Part shown: positions 51,584 to 62,229 of the stretch, in pieces
Position numbering within the stretch: the first letter of the stretch is position 1
How the letters are laid out: each line of letters starts with the position of its first letter
From: Thalassospiraceae bacterium LMO-SO8
GTDB taxonomy: Bacteria; Pseudomonadota; Alphaproteobacteria; Rhodospirillales; Casp-alpha2
Length of the DNA stretch: 64,000 nucleotides
NCBI GenBank assembly: GCA_031655335.1
Contig: CP134226.1
Span: 3,840,001 to 3,904,000, forward strand
Direction: 5' to 3'
Translations under genes and position numbers: made by a program
Notes under the pieces: model-generated
What the model saw: only the letters and a program-made list of their open reading frames with translations
What the model was told of the DNA's origin: nothing
Database searches by the model: none

Positions 51584-52681
51584 ATTAGCGACACGGAAAA
51601 ACACGGCGCGGGCCTGAGCTACCGCGACGCGGGCGTCGATATCGACGCCGGCAATGCGCTGGTCACCGCCATCGGCCCGATGGCCAAATCCACGAACCGC
51701 CCGGGCGTCATGGGCGGGCTCGGCGGATTCGGCGGCTTCTTCGACCCGCGCGCCGCCGGCTATCAGGACCCGGTGCTTGTCGCCGCCACGGACGGCGTCG
51801 GCACCAAGCTGAAGATCGCCATCGACGCGGACAGCCACGCCGGCGTCGGCGTCGACCTTGTCGCCATGTGCGTCAACGATCTCGTCGTGCAGGGGGCGGA
51901 GCCCTTGTTTTTCCTGGATTATTTCGCGACCGGCAAACTCGCGCCCGAGGCCGCGGCGGTGATCGTGTCCGGCGTCGCCGACGGTTGCCGGCAAGCCGGC
52001 TGCGCCCTGATCGGCGGCGAGACGGCGGAAATGCCCGGCATGTACGCGGCCGGTGACTACGACCTGGCGGGCTTCGCCGTGGGGGCCGTCGAACGCGGCC
52101 AGGAATTGACCGGCAAGGACGTCGCCGAAGGCGATGTGGTGCTGGCCCTGGCGTCGTCGGGCGTGCATTCCAACGGCTTTTCCCTGGTCCGCAAGGTGGC
52201 CGAACGGGCAGGCGTCGATTTCGCCGCCCCGGCCCCGTTCCAGGACGGCGTCACCCTGGCCGAGGCCCTGCTGACGCCCACCCGAATCTACGTGAAGTCG
52301 TGCCTGGAGGCGATCCGTTCCGGCCCGTCCCATGGCGGCGTGAAGGCATTCGCACACATCACCGGCGGCGGATTGCTGGAAAACATCCCGCGCGTCCTGC
52401 CGGACGGCCTGGGCGTCGACCTGGACGCCGCCGCCTGGCCCCTGCCGCCCGTGTTTTCCTGGCTGCGGACGGCGGGCGGCATCACGCCCCACGAAATGCT
52501 GCGCACCTTCAACTGCGGCGTCGGCATGGTGGTGATCGTCGATGCCGGTCAGGCGCAACGCCTGGAAGACCTGTTCCGGACCGCGGGCGAGGACGTGTTC
52601 ACCATCGGCCGGGTCGTCAAGGTCAGCGGGCCCGAGGATGTCCGCGTCGGCAATCTGGACGAGGCCTGGGGCGCGGCATGA
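51584..52681 (+). CDS. purM: Phosphoribosylformylglycinamidine cyclo-ligase with apparent ATT start
   Basis: AIR synthetase, the fifth step of purine synthesis, 365 residues. The N-terminal signature [22 protein letters not shown] lies upstream of the first ATG (51680), so that ATG cannot be the start. Other blocks are [43 protein letters not shown] and the late [18 protein letters not shown]. In frame, between the TAG at 51557 and the signature there is no ATG, GTG or TTG. An ATT at 51584 sits right after the strong site GAGGGAGGAAGGG and gives the expected N terminus. A CTG at 51614 is the alternative. The gene overlaps purN by 4 bases. Confidence 0.93.
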   Translation: MSDTEKHGAGLSYRDAGVDIDAGNALVTAIGPMAKSTNRPGVMGGLGGFGGFFDPRAAGYQDPVLVAATDGVGTKLKIAIDADSHAGVGVDLVAMCVNDLVVQGAEPLFFLDYFATGKLAPEAAAVIVSGVADGCRQAGCALIGGETAEMPGMYAAGDYDLAGFAVGAVERGQELTGKDVAEGDVVLALASSGVHSNGFSLVRKVAERAGVDFAAPAPFQDGVTLAEALLTPTRIYVKSCLEAIRSGPSHGGVKAFAHITGGGLLENIPRVLPDGLGVDLDAAAWPLPPVFSWLRTAGGITPHEMLRTFNCGVGMVVIVDAGQAQRLEDLFRTAGEDVFTIGRVVKVSGPEDVRVGNLDEAWGAA

Positions 52682-53331
52682 GCCGCCTGAAGCTCGCCGT
52701 CATGATTTCCGGGCGGGGATCGAACCTGCAAGCCCTGATCGACGCGACCGCCGACCCCACCTTCCCCGCCGAGATCATCCTGGTGCTGTCCAACCGGCCC
52801 GGCGCCATGGGCCTGGAGCGCGCCGCCAAGGCCGGCATCCCGACCCGCGTCATCGACCACAAGGGCTTCGCCGACCGCGCGGCCTTCGATGCCGAGATGA
52901 CGGCAGCCATGGAAGCGGCGGGAACGGAGCTTGTCTGCTTGGCCGGGTTCATGCGCCTGCTGTCCGACGAATTCGTCGACCATTGGCGCGATAGGATGAT
53001 CAATATCCATCCGTCGCTGCTGCCGGCCTTCAAGGGCCTGGACGTACAGGAACGGGTGCTGGCGCAGGGCGCCCGGTTCGCCGGCTGCACCGTCCATTAC
53101 GTGCGCAAGGAAATGGACACCGGCCCGATCATCGTGCAGGCCGTGGTGCCCGTGCATCCCGACGATACGCCGGACAGCCTGGCCGCCCGGGTGCTGGAGC
53201 GCGAACACGACATCTATCCGCTGGCCGTGCGTCTGATCGCCGAGGGCCGGGTCACCATAGACGAAAACGACCGCGCCGTGATTACCGGCGCGGTCGCTCA
53301 AGAAAGCGCGTTGCTGAACCCGAAGGGTTAG
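52678..53331 (+). CDS. purN: Phosphoribosylglycinamide formyltransferase 1
   Basis: Transfers the formyl group of 10-formyltetrahydrofolate to GAR, third step of purine synthesis; 217 residues. It has the N-terminal [16 protein letters not shown] block. The catalytic Asn/His/Asp set lies in [24 protein letters not shown] and in [19 protein letters not shown] (the DxG loop). The ATG overlaps the purM stop by 4 bases (ATGA), so both are coupled. Its 3' end overlaps the convergent ndk by 4 bases. Confidence 0.96.
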   Translation: MSRLKLAVMISGRGSNLQALIDATADPTFPAEIILVLSNRPGAMGLERAAKAGIPTRVIDHKGFADRAAFDAEMTAAMEAAGTELVCLAGFMRLLSDEFVDHWRDRMINIHPSLLPAFKGLDVQERVLAQGARFAGCTVHYVRKEMDTGPIIVQAVVPVHPDDTPDSLAARVLEREHDIYPLAVRLIAEGRVTIDENDRAVITGAVAQESALLNPKG

Positions 53332-53750
53332 CCGACGATTTCCAGTTCCGCGAAGAAGTAGCGGATTTCCTTGGCCGCGTTTTCCGCCGAGTCGGAACCG
53401 TGGACCGAGTTCGCCTCGATGCTTTCGGCGAAGTCCTTGCGGATGGTGCCCGCGTCAGCGTTGGCCGGGTTGGTCGCACCCATGATCTCGCGGTTGCGGG
53501 CGACCGCATTGTCTCCTTCGAGAACCTGGACCACGACGGGGCCCGAGGTCATGAAGGCGACCAGGTCGTTGAAGAACGCCCGTTCGCGGTGCACGTCGTA
53601 GAAGCCTTCCGCCTGTTCCTTGGTCAGGCGCACGCGGCGCTGGGCGACGATGCGCAGACCCGCTTCCTCGAACCGGGCGTTGATCTTGCCGGTCAGGTTG
53701 CGGCGGGTGGCATCGGGTTTAATGATGGAGAGCGTACGCTCAAGAGCCAT
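53328..53750 (-). CDS. ndk: Nucleoside diphosphate kinase
   Basis: A 140-residue enzyme exchanging the gamma phosphate among nucleoside di- and triphosphates. The start [15 protein letters not shown] and the catalytic block [28 protein letters not shown], with the phospho-accepting His in NSVHGSDS, are exact family signatures. The ATG at 53750 begins the kinase proper; the upstream frame is unrelated. It ends against purN. Confidence 0.97.
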   Translation of the reverse strand: MALERTLSIIKPDATRRNLTGKINARFEEAGLRIVAQRRVRLTKEQAEGFYDVHRERAFFNDLVAFMTSGPVVVQVLEGDNAVARNREIMGATNPANADAGTIRKDFAESIEANSVHGSDSAENAAKEIRYFFAELEIVG

Positions 53751-53959
53751 GGTCGATCCCCTTGTATGGTTGTTCGTTCGGCTGGTTTCTGTTGTCGGTA
53801 ATTTTTTGTCTGGCCGTCCACGGCATCCTTGGGCCGGGTTTTCGGCATCCGAAACTCCGGACCACCCCAAGGGTTTTCCGGAAACGGCGCGGGTTATAGT
53901 CCCTCCCGCCCCGCCATGCAAGGAAAAGGGTCGACGTATTCACGCACTTTGGTGGCCGG

Positions 53960-54880
53960 CTAGTCGGCTTTGCCCGGAGACAGTTGATTCTTAAGGAACT
54001 GTCCCAGCATCTTGTATTCGGACCGGCGGGCCGAATTTCGCCGCCACACCAGGGCGACCTGCCGCCCCGCCCCGCCGGACAGCGGCCGGAGCACGACATC
54101 GGCGGCCTTTATATGATCCGATTGCAGCGCCACACCGGGTAGCAGAGTGGTGCCGAATCCGCCCGCCACCAGTTCGACCAAGGTATAGAGGCTGGTTGCC
54201 TGGAACGCGCCGGCGCGGCCCGGTGCCGACTGACGGCGGCACGCGGACAGCACATGGTCGCGCAGGCAATGGCCATCCTCCAGCAACAGCAGATCATCGG
54301 AATCCAAAACGTCCGGCGCCACCGCGCCCTCGCCCCTCGCCAGGGGATGGTCCCGCGGCACGGCCAGCCAGAACGGATCATCGGCCAAGACCATGTGTTC
54401 CAGATCCACCGTGTCATAAGGCAGCGCGATCAGCGCCGCGTCCAACTCGCCGCCGACCAGTTGATCGACCAGGCGGGCGGTGCGGTCCTCACGCAGGAAC
54501 AGGCGCAGTTCGGGATAGGATGCGCGCAGCGGCGGCAGCACCTTGGGCAGAACGTAGGGCCCGATGGTGGGAATCGCCCCCAGGCGCAACAGGCCGGTCA
54601 GCGGCCGTGTGCTCGCCTTGGCGGTCACGGTCATGTCGTCGACCTCGGCCAGGACGCGACGCGCGCGGGCGACCAGTTCAAGCCCCAGCGGCGTGACCGC
54701 AACCCGGCGCTTGGTGCGCTCGATGACGGTGACGCCCAGAATCGATTCCAGTTCCTGGATGCCGGCACTGAGGGTCGACTGCGTGACGAAGCAACGCTCG
54801 GCGGCACGGCCGAAATGTCCGTCCTCGGCGACGGCGATGAGATATTGCAGTTGGCGCAGGGTCGGAAGCCGGGTGCTCAT
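53960..54880 (-). CDS. oxyR: Hydrogen peroxide-sensing LysR regulator OxyR
   Basis: A 306-residue LysR family regulator. The N-terminal winged helix (LPTLRQLQYLIAVAEDGHFGRAAERCFVTQSTLSAGIQELESILG) is OxyR-like. The peroxide-sensing cysteines are in EDGHCLRDHVLSACR (C205 and C214), with the same nine-residue spacing as C199/C208 of E. coli OxyR. It should activate antioxidant genes after disulfide formation. The 500-base gap upstream holds a likely small RNA unit on the opposite strand, an arrangement recalling oxyS. A weak 11-of-16 match to the OxyR four-box pattern starts at 54893. Confidence 0.93.
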   Translation of the reverse strand: MSTRLPTLRQLQYLIAVAEDGHFGRAAERCFVTQSTLSAGIQELESILGVTVIERTKRRVAVTPLGLELVARARRVLAEVDDMTVTAKASTRPLTGLLRLGAIPTIGPYVLPKVLPPLRASYPELRLFLREDRTARLVDQLVGGELDAALIALPYDTVDLEHMVLADDPFWLAVPRDHPLARGEGAVAPDVLDSDDLLLLEDGHCLRDHVLSACRRQSAPGRAGAFQATSLYTLVELVAGGFGTTLLPGVALQSDHIKAADVVLRPLSGGAGRQVALVWRRNSARRSEYKMLGQFLKNQLSPGKAD

Positions 54881-55108
54881 ACGGCTGACTTAATCGTAAA
54901 ATTCTATTTTTTCAAGGAACCATGAATATAAAATCGATTTAAATTTCATCCGAGGCGACACAAAACTCACCGGATTTCGCCGTAAAACCATAGAAAATCA
55001 ACTCAGGAATGCACCAATTTTTAGACCTTTGCCGCCCTTTGTCCTTGAATCCCACCAACTACCCCATATTGATCCACTAGCCTTTAGACTTATTGACGGA
55101 GCCCTCGT

Positions 55109-55129
55109 TATACTGGAAATTACTGTATA
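55109..55129. promoter_or_regulatory. TATAC-N11-GTATA dyad overlapping a candidate promoter
   Basis: TATAC (55109-55113) and GTATA (55125-55129) form an inverted repeat across 11 bases. TATACT (55109-55114) with TAGACT (55085-55090) at 18 bases makes a plausible sigma-70-type promoter on the plus strand, start near 55120. The dyad would cover the start region, as an operator might. Confidence 0.4.
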
Positions 55130-55302
55130 GGAACGAAGGAGCCTTAGGGGGCTCGTTCCACAAGATTGATGTACTTTTCCAAACCCGTTTCGTTTTGTAC
55201 CGGAAGGCTGATCCTCCTCTCCCCCCATAGTCATGTCTTTCGGTACGTGTGCCGGGCCGCGGCTCCTCCTCCCCCCACCAACCGCGGCCCGGCATTTTAT
55301 TT
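55120..55302 (+). ncRNA. Candidate structured small RNA or leader RNA ending in an intrinsic terminator
   Basis: Three successive stem-loops are readable on the plus strand. First, GGAAC-GAAG-GAGCC pairs with GGCTC-GTTCC (55130-55159). Second, GTACCGGAA (55197-55205) pairs with TTTCGGTAC (55238-55246) with one G-U. Third comes a 12-pair terminator (55251-55293) followed by a T-rich tail. No plus-strand gene precedes this terminator, so a transcript must begin inside the gap; a promoter-like element ends near 55114. A size of about 180 bases is inferred. It may be an independent small RNA divergent from oxyR, or an attenuating leader of the ABC-F gene whose start is 80 bases further on. No known RNA family is recognised. 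Confidence 0.5.
55251..55302 (+). terminator. Strong intrinsic terminator with no upstream gene
   Basis: GCCGGGCCGCGG (55251-55262) pairs perfectly with CCGCGGCCCGGC (55282-55293) around a 19-base pyrimidine-rich loop, followed by ATTTTATTT. It reads as a terminator only on the plus strand. Confidence 0.75.
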
Positions 55303-55380
55303 GCCCCCGCCCATCCATTCCCCGCCTGACCCCGTCACGGGACGTTTGCACCGCACGCGCGCCGTGCTATCACCCCGCCT

Positions 55381-57275
<1,895 letters not shown>

Positions 57276-57279
<4 letters not shown>

Positions 57280-58124
57280 CCGCGCCCGTGCCGTCCCCCC
57301 CGGCATCCGCCGCCCCGCGGCTGACCGACTGGACTGGACGACGCCATGCCCCTGCCCCCGACGCCCGCATCCTGTCCCTCGTGCCGTCCCTGACGGAAAC
57401 CCTGTTCGCGCTGGGCCTGGGCGGTAACGTCGTCGGGCGCACGGCCTTCTGCATCCATCCGGCCGGCACGGTCAAGGCGGTCAAAAGCGTCGGCGGCACC
57501 AAGCAGGTGAACTGGCGCAAGGTCGCGGCGGCGCGGCCGACCCACGTGGTCCTCAACGTCGACGAAAACCCGAAAGAAATGGCCGACGAAATGGCCGCCG
57601 ACGGCATCGTGCCGGTGGTCACCCATCCCCTGTCCCCCGCCGACAACGGCCCGCTGATCCGCCTGCTGGGCGGCGTGTTCGGACGTGACGCGGCGGCGGA
57701 AGCCCTGGCACGGCGCTTCGAGGATGCCCTTGCGGCAGCCACCGCCGCGCGGCCCAAGGCGGAAACCCGCGTCCTCTACCTGATCTGGAAGGCGCCCTGG
57801 ATGACCGTGGGGCCGGACACCTATATCGCGCGGACCCTCGGCCTGATCGGCTGGCGCACCTGGGCGCCTGCGGTGGCGGCCCGCTATCCCGAACTCGACA
57901 TGACCGATGCCGTCCTCGACAACGTCGACCGGGTCCTGTTCTCGTCCGAACCCTTCCCCTTCACGGAAGACCACCTGGCCGCGTTCCGTACGGACCATCC
58001 CGGCCACGCCGACAAGGCGGAACTGGTCGATGGCGAGATGCTGTCCTGGTACGGCGTCCGGGCGGCGGAGGGCCTTTCCTATCTCAAGGATCTGGCCGGC
58101 GGCGCGTCGGCGTCCCGCCGGTGA
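57276..58124 (+). CDS. BtuF-like metal-chelate binding domain protein without signal peptide
   Basis: A 282-residue class III (helical backbone) substrate-binding fold, as in cobalamin- and siderophore-binding proteins. Family blocks are RILSLVPSLTETLFALGLGGNVVGRTAFCIHPA, KSVGGTKQVNWRKVAAARPTHVVLNVDENPKE and the late SSEPFPFTEDHLA. The N terminus (MTAPVPSPPASAAPRLTDWTGRRH) has no hydrophobic signal, so it appears cytosolic, unlike true transporters. It overlaps the ABC-F gene (ATGA) and the MFS gene (GTGA). No BtuC/D-type genes are near. It may be a cytosolic helper or an enzyme-like relative; unknown. Confidence 0.85.
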
Positions 58125-59290
58125 CGCCGGACATGGGCGCGCCGCGTCTGGCCCCCTTGCGTCTGGCCTTGTTTTACGGCGGCATCTTTCTGGCGCTGGG
58201 CATCATGGGGCCGTTCTGGCCGCTCTGGCTCAAGGACCGGGGCCTCGACGCGGAACAGATCGGCCTGGTGTTCGCCCTGGGCACCCTGGCCCGGCTGGCC
58301 GTCACCCCCCACTTCGCCCGCGCCGCCGACCGCGCCGGCGAACGCAAGCGCATCCTGGTCCTGCTCAGCTTCCTGGGGGCCGTGACCTTCCTTGCCTTCC
58401 GTTGGGCCGAGGGCTTCTGGCCCATCATCCTGGTGACCGTGGTGTTCTATGCCAGCAGAGGTCCTGTGCTGCCATTGACGGAAAGTCTGACCATGCTGAC
58501 CCGGCAACGGGTCCCCTTCGACTACGGCCGGGTGCGTTTGTGGGGCTCGATCACCTTCATCATCGGCGCCTGGGGCATGGGCCTGATTCTGACCGACGCG
58601 CCGGCGGACTGGATTCATTGGGCCATCTTCGCATCGGTCGCCGTGACCTTCTTCTGCGCCCTTGCCCTGCCCGACACGCGCGCACCGATCGCCGCAAAAG
58701 ACGGCCGGCCGTTCCGCGAGATCATGGCCGTGCCCGGTCTCATGGCGGCGATGACGGCGGCGACCTGCATCCAGGCGTCCCATGCGGTCTACTACAACTT
58801 CGGCTCCATCCACTGGCTGGCGTCGGGCCACGGGGCGGATGTCATCGGCGCGCTCTGGGCCGAGGGCGTGATCGCCGAAATCCTGCTGTTCACCTTTGCC
58901 GCCGCCACCGTGCGGCGCATCGGCGCGGTCCGCATGATCGCCATCGGCGCCGCCGCAGCGACGCTGCGCTGGGCCGGAACGGCGGGGACCACGGACCTGG
59001 AATGGCTGATCCTGCTACAGGCCCTGCACGGTCTCAGCTACGGTGCCACGCATCTTGGCATCATCCACCTGATCACCGAGCGGGTGGACCCCTCCCTGTC
59101 GGCCTCCGCGCAAAGCCTGTTCGCCATCACCCTTGGCGTCGGCATGAGCGCCGCGTCCTATGGCGCCGGGCTGCTGTTCTCATCTCTGGGCGGCGGCGCC
59201 TTCTGGACCATGTCGGTGCTTGCCCTGGCGGGCGCCGGGTTCGCCGGATTCTCTATAATGGTGCGCCGCAAAGCCGCCTCCAGCGGGTAG
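58121..59290 (+). CDS. MFS transporter, HcaT/LacY-like branch
   Basis: A 389-residue major facilitator with 12 hydrophobic helices. The MFS loop motif between helices 2 and 3 reads HFARAADRAGERKRILVLLSFLGA. Other marks are GRVRLWGSITFIIGAWGMG after helix 4 and ATHLGIIHLITERVDPSLSASAQSL between helices 10 and 11, seen in the 3-phenylpropionate (HcaT)-like and nucleoside-type members. GTG at 58121 overlaps the upstream stop by 4 bases; an ATG at 58133 is the alternative. Substrate unknown. Confidence 0.9.
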   Translation: MTPDMGAPRLAPLRLALFYGGIFLALGIMGPFWPLWLKDRGLDAEQIGLVFALGTLARLAVTPHFARAADRAGERKRILVLLSFLGAVTFLAFRWAEGFWPIILVTVVFYASRGPVLPLTESLTMLTRQRVPFDYGRVRLWGSITFIIGAWGMGLILTDAPADWIHWAIFASVAVTFFCALALPDTRAPIAAKDGRPFREIMAVPGLMAAMTAATCIQASHAVYYNFGSIHWLASGHGADVIGALWAEGVIAEILLFTFAAATVRRIGAVRMIAIGAAAATLRWAGTAGTTDLEWLILLQALHGLSYGATHLGIIHLITERVDPSLSASAQSLFAITLGVGMSAASYGAGLLFSSLGGGAFWTMSVLALAGAGFAGFSIMVRRKAASSG

Positions 59291-59477
59291 AATTCCCTAT
59301 CGGCGGCACATTCGCATTCGTGATTGTGCAAACAGTTTGCCTTGGTTTTTGCGGCATTCGGAAAAGAAACTGAATACAAGCGCATACAGATTGGTTTTAT
59401 AAGTGAACCCTTAACCAAAGAATCATAAAATCGGGATTGCCTGGGGCGGGGAATTTCTGAGGGCACGGAGGTGGGAA

Positions 59478-60020
59478 GTGGGTTATCTAGATTCACTGCT
59501 GGGAATCTTCAAGTTCACCAAGGATACGGACTTGGTCGCCGCGACTTGTCTGGTGCTTTTGCTGTCGAGCATCATCGGCGGCATGCTGTCCAGCATCTTC
59601 AAGGCGTTCGGCGGTCCGCTGAAACCCATCGCCTTTCAGGAAACCAACGGCTTCCGGATTCTGCTGTTCTATGAAATCTGTCTGGTCGCGGTCATCTTCT
59701 ATTACCACATGAACGTGACCGGCCGGATCGACGCCATCCAGGTCATCTTCTGGGTCTCGACCATGTTGTCCATGCCGGTCTTGTGGTTCATGGGCTCCGT
59801 AATCACCCAGGTCCTGTTCTGGTCGAAAATTTCAAAGAACAAGAAGGCCTACCGCGAATTGGTCGCCAAGCGGAAATATGCCAAGCACAAGAAAATGCAG
59901 GAAAAGATCCGCGAAGAGACCAAGGAATCGCGGGAAGCCCAGGCGCAACGCGCCGAGATAACGGCCAAGGGCAAGAAAGGCCATCAGGCGACGGTAAAAC
60001 GCCGCCGCGCCGAAAGCTAG
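59478..60020 (+). CDS. Three-helix membrane protein with highly charged C-terminal tail
   Basis: I do not recognise a family. The 180-residue protein has three membrane segments (residues about 20-45, 62-80, 88-115). A very basic, heptad-like tail follows (KISKNKKAYRELVAKRKYAKHKKMQEKIREETKESREAQAQRAEITAKGKKGHQATVKRRRAES). The tail should lie in the cytosol and could bind nucleic acid or form a coiled coil. A GTG at 59478 follows GGAGG by 6 bases. It stands alone between the MFS gene and the convergent IclR gene. Confidence 0.7.
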   Translation: MGYLDSLLGIFKFTKDTDLVAATCLVLLLSSIIGGMLSSIFKAFGGPLKPIAFQETNGFRILLFYEICLVAVIFYYHMNVTGRIDAIQVIFWVSTMLSMPVLWFMGSVITQVLFWSKISKNKKAYRELVAKRKYAKHKKMQEKIREETKESREAQAQRAEITAKGKKGHQATVKRRRAES

Positions 60021-60074
60021 CCGGCCGCGTTTTCCTGCGCGCAGCGGGGGTCCTTGCCCGTCCTCCTAAAGTAT

Positions 60075-60854
60075 CTATTCAGAAGCCGGTTCGCCGCCCA
60101 CCTGGGACAGCATGGCCGCGGCACGGCGCAGCGTCGGCACAAAGGACTGCGCCCGTTCCATGGACATCCGCACGGTCGGCCCATGACAGGCAAGCGTGCC
60201 TGCCAGGCGGCCCTTGGCGTCGGTGACAGGCACGGCGACGGCGACCATGCCTTCGATGAATTCCTGATTGTCGGTGCCGACCTTTTCCCGGCGGATGACG
60301 TCAAGATTGGCAAGAAGCGCATCGGGCTCGATGATCGTGCCCGGCGTATGGGGGATCAGATCGAGAGCCTGGATCATCTGCCGCCGCCGCCCGGCGGGCA
60401 GCGAGGCCAGGTAGAGCTTGCCGCTGGCCGTGCAATGGAGCGGCACTCGCGAGCCGATGGGCAGCTGCGTGCGCAGCGGCCATTTGGTCTCCACCCGGTC
60501 GATGTAATACATCTCCCCACCCATCGGGATGTTGAAGTTGCAGGTCTCGCCGATTTCCTGCGACAGGTCGGTCAGGATGCGGTGGCGCTGGCTGTAATCC
60601 GTATCGACGGCGACCGTCGCCATGGCAAGGTCACGCAGCCTGGGCCCGATGCTCAGCCCGTCGCCGGACGGCGACGGCGTCACGAAGCCGGTTTCCGTCA
60701 GCAACGCGCACAGCCGATGCACGGTCGCCTTGGGCAGTCCTGTCAGGTCTGCGATCTTGGCGGCGCTCAGGGGCCGGCCCTCGCCGACCATGGCCTCGAC
60801 AATCTCCAGCGCACGGATCGACCGCGAACCCTTTTCGTCTCCGTTGTTCGCCAT
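60075..60854 (-). CDS. IclR family transcriptional regulator
   Basis: A 259-residue regulator. The N-terminal winged helix is SRSIRALEIVEAMVGEGRPLSAAKIADLTGLPKATVHRLCALLTETGFV. The C-terminal GAF-like effector domain has PLHCTASGKLYLASLP and VAVAVPVTDAKGRLAGTLACHG. It lies 54 bases beyond the dctM stop on the same strand, so it is the last gene of the TRAP operon and likely controls it in response to the transported acid. ATG at 60854 is used; a TTG two codons upstream is possible. Confidence 0.93.
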   Translation of the reverse strand: MANNGDEKGSRSIRALEIVEAMVGEGRPLSAAKIADLTGLPKATVHRLCALLTETGFVTPSPSGDGLSIGPRLRDLAMATVAVDTDYSQRHRILTDLSQEIGETCNFNIPMGGEMYYIDRVETKWPLRTQLPIGSRVPLHCTASGKLYLASLPAGRRRQMIQALDLIPHTPGTIIEPDALLANLDVIRREKVGTDNQEFIEGMVAVAVPVTDAKGRLAGTLACHGPTVRMSMERAQSFVPTLRRAAAMLSQVGGEPASE

Positions 60855-60907
60855 GACCAACTATGCCATCCGCATGAACCGAAATCGACGCCGCACCGCC
60901 GCCGAAC

Positions 60908-62227
60908 TTATTCCCCGTAGATGTAGCCCGGCAGCCACAGCGCGATTTGAGGAAACACCATGATCAGGATGAGACCGATCAGCTGGATCACCATGAACTG
61001 CATCATGCCGATGTAAATATCCTTGAGATCCCACTCCGGCACCACGCCCTTCAGGAAGTATGCTGATAGCGCCACCGGAGGCGATAGCCAAGCTGTTTGC
61101 AGGTTAACCGCGACCAGAATGCCGAACCACACCAGGTTGAAGCCCAACTGTTCGATCAGCGGCAACAGGATCGGCACGATGATCAGCACGATCGGCACCC
61201 ATTCCAGGGGCCAGCCCAGCAGGAAGATCAAGGCCATGATCATGACCAGCAGAACCATGGGCGGCAGGTCGAGGCCAAGCAGCAGTTCGGTCAGCATGGT
61301 CGGCGTACCGAGCCGTGAGAACACCGCGCCGAAGAAGTTGGAGGCTGCGACCAGGATCAGGATCAGGGCCGAGATTTCCAACGTCTTGATCAGGGCTTCC
61401 TTGAACTTCTTGACGGTCATGCGCCGGTAGGCGAGCGTCAACAGCAGGGCGCCGGCGGCACCGCAGCCCGCCCCTTCGGTCGGGGTCGCCAGGCCGAACA
61501 TGATGGAGCCGAGCGCCGAGAACACCAGAAGCGCCGGCGGCACCAGGCCCATGACGAATTCGCGAACGATCTCGCCCATGTTGGCGGCGCGGTCCTCGAT
61601 CGCCAGCGGCGGCCCCAGTTCCGGGTTGAGCATGCAGCGGCCGACGGCATAGACGGCATAGAGGAACGCCATCATGACGCCGGGGATGATGGCGGCGGCG
61701 AACAGGTCAGTGACCGGCACTTCCAGCACCGGGCCCATGACCACCAGCATGATCGAGGGCGGGATCAGGATGCCGAGCGTGCCGCCGGCGGTGATCGTGC
61801 CCGCCGCCAGACGCACATCGTAGCCCGACTTGTTCATGGTCTTGGCGGCCATGATGCCGAGGATCGTGACCGAGGCGCCGACGATGCCCGTCGCGGCGGC
61901 GAAGATGGTGGAGACGAACAGCACCGCGATATAGAGCGATCCCCGCACCCGCGACAGCATCAGTTGCACCGCGGCGAACAGGCGTTCCATCAGGCCTGCC
62001 TGCTCCATCAATATCCCCATGAATATGAATAGAGGGACGGCCGCCAATGTCTGCTCCAGCATGACGTTCGAGAATTGAAACGTCATCAGATAGAACACGA
62101 CCTTGCCGAAGCCGATATAGCCGAACACGAAGCCGAGGAAGATCAGGGTGAAGGAGATCGGGAAGCCGACGAAGATCGCCAGCAGCATCACCCCGATCAG
62201 AATGAGACCCAGGATTTCGTTTTCCAT
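60908..62227 (-). CDS. dctM: TRAP transporter large membrane subunit (DctM family)
   Basis: A 439-residue membrane protein with about 12 helices, the ion-coupled permease of a tripartite ATP-independent transporter. Family blocks: LFIFMGILMEQAGLMERLF, GIVGASVTILGIMAAKTMNKSGYDVRLAAGTITAGGTLGILIPPSIMLVVMG, ATPTEGAGCGAAGALLL and GWPLEWVPIVLIIVPILLPLI. The ATG at 62227 follows the dctQ stop by 2 bases (TGATAATG), so the two are coupled. It works with DctQ and the binding protein DctP encoded just upstream. Confidence 0.95.
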   Translation of the reverse strand: MENEILGLILIGVMLLAIFVGFPISFTLIFLGFVFGYIGFGKVVFYLMTFQFSNVMLEQTLAAVPLFIFMGILMEQAGLMERLFAAVQLMLSRVRGSLYIAVLFVSTIFAAATGIVGASVTILGIMAAKTMNKSGYDVRLAAGTITAGGTLGILIPPSIMLVVMGPVLEVPVTDLFAAAIIPGVMMAFLYAVYAVGRCMLNPELGPPLAIEDRAANMGEIVREFVMGLVPPALLVFSALGSIMFGLATPTEGAGCGAAGALLLTLAYRRMTVKKFKEALIKTLEISALILILVAASNFFGAVFSRLGTPTMLTELLLGLDLPPMVLLVMIMALIFLLGWPLEWVPIVLIIVPILLPLIEQLGFNLVWFGILVAVNLQTAWLSPPVALSAYFLKGVVPEWDLKDIYIGMMQFMVIQLIGLILIMVFPQIALWLPGYIYGE

Positions 62228-62229
62228 TA

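Larger units (their letters stand above)
54881..55380. other. 500-base gap between oxyR and the ABC-F gene
   Basis: No protein gene is supported. The left half is A/T-rich and must hold the oxyR promoter. The right half holds a promoter-like stretch near 55085-55114, three stem-loops and an intrinsic terminator, listed separately. Short frames here lack ribosome sites. Confidence 0.7.

Noticed and set aside
54893-54929. OxyR four-box binding site upstream of oxyR
   Set aside because: Only about 11 of 16 conserved positions match and the third box fails; kept only as a weak note under oxyR.
55120-55302. 6S RNA or signal recognition particle RNA
   Set aside because: The ends do not pair to form the 6S closing stem, and the SRP GGAAGGAAGCAGC-type tip is absent despite a short CCGGAAGG match.
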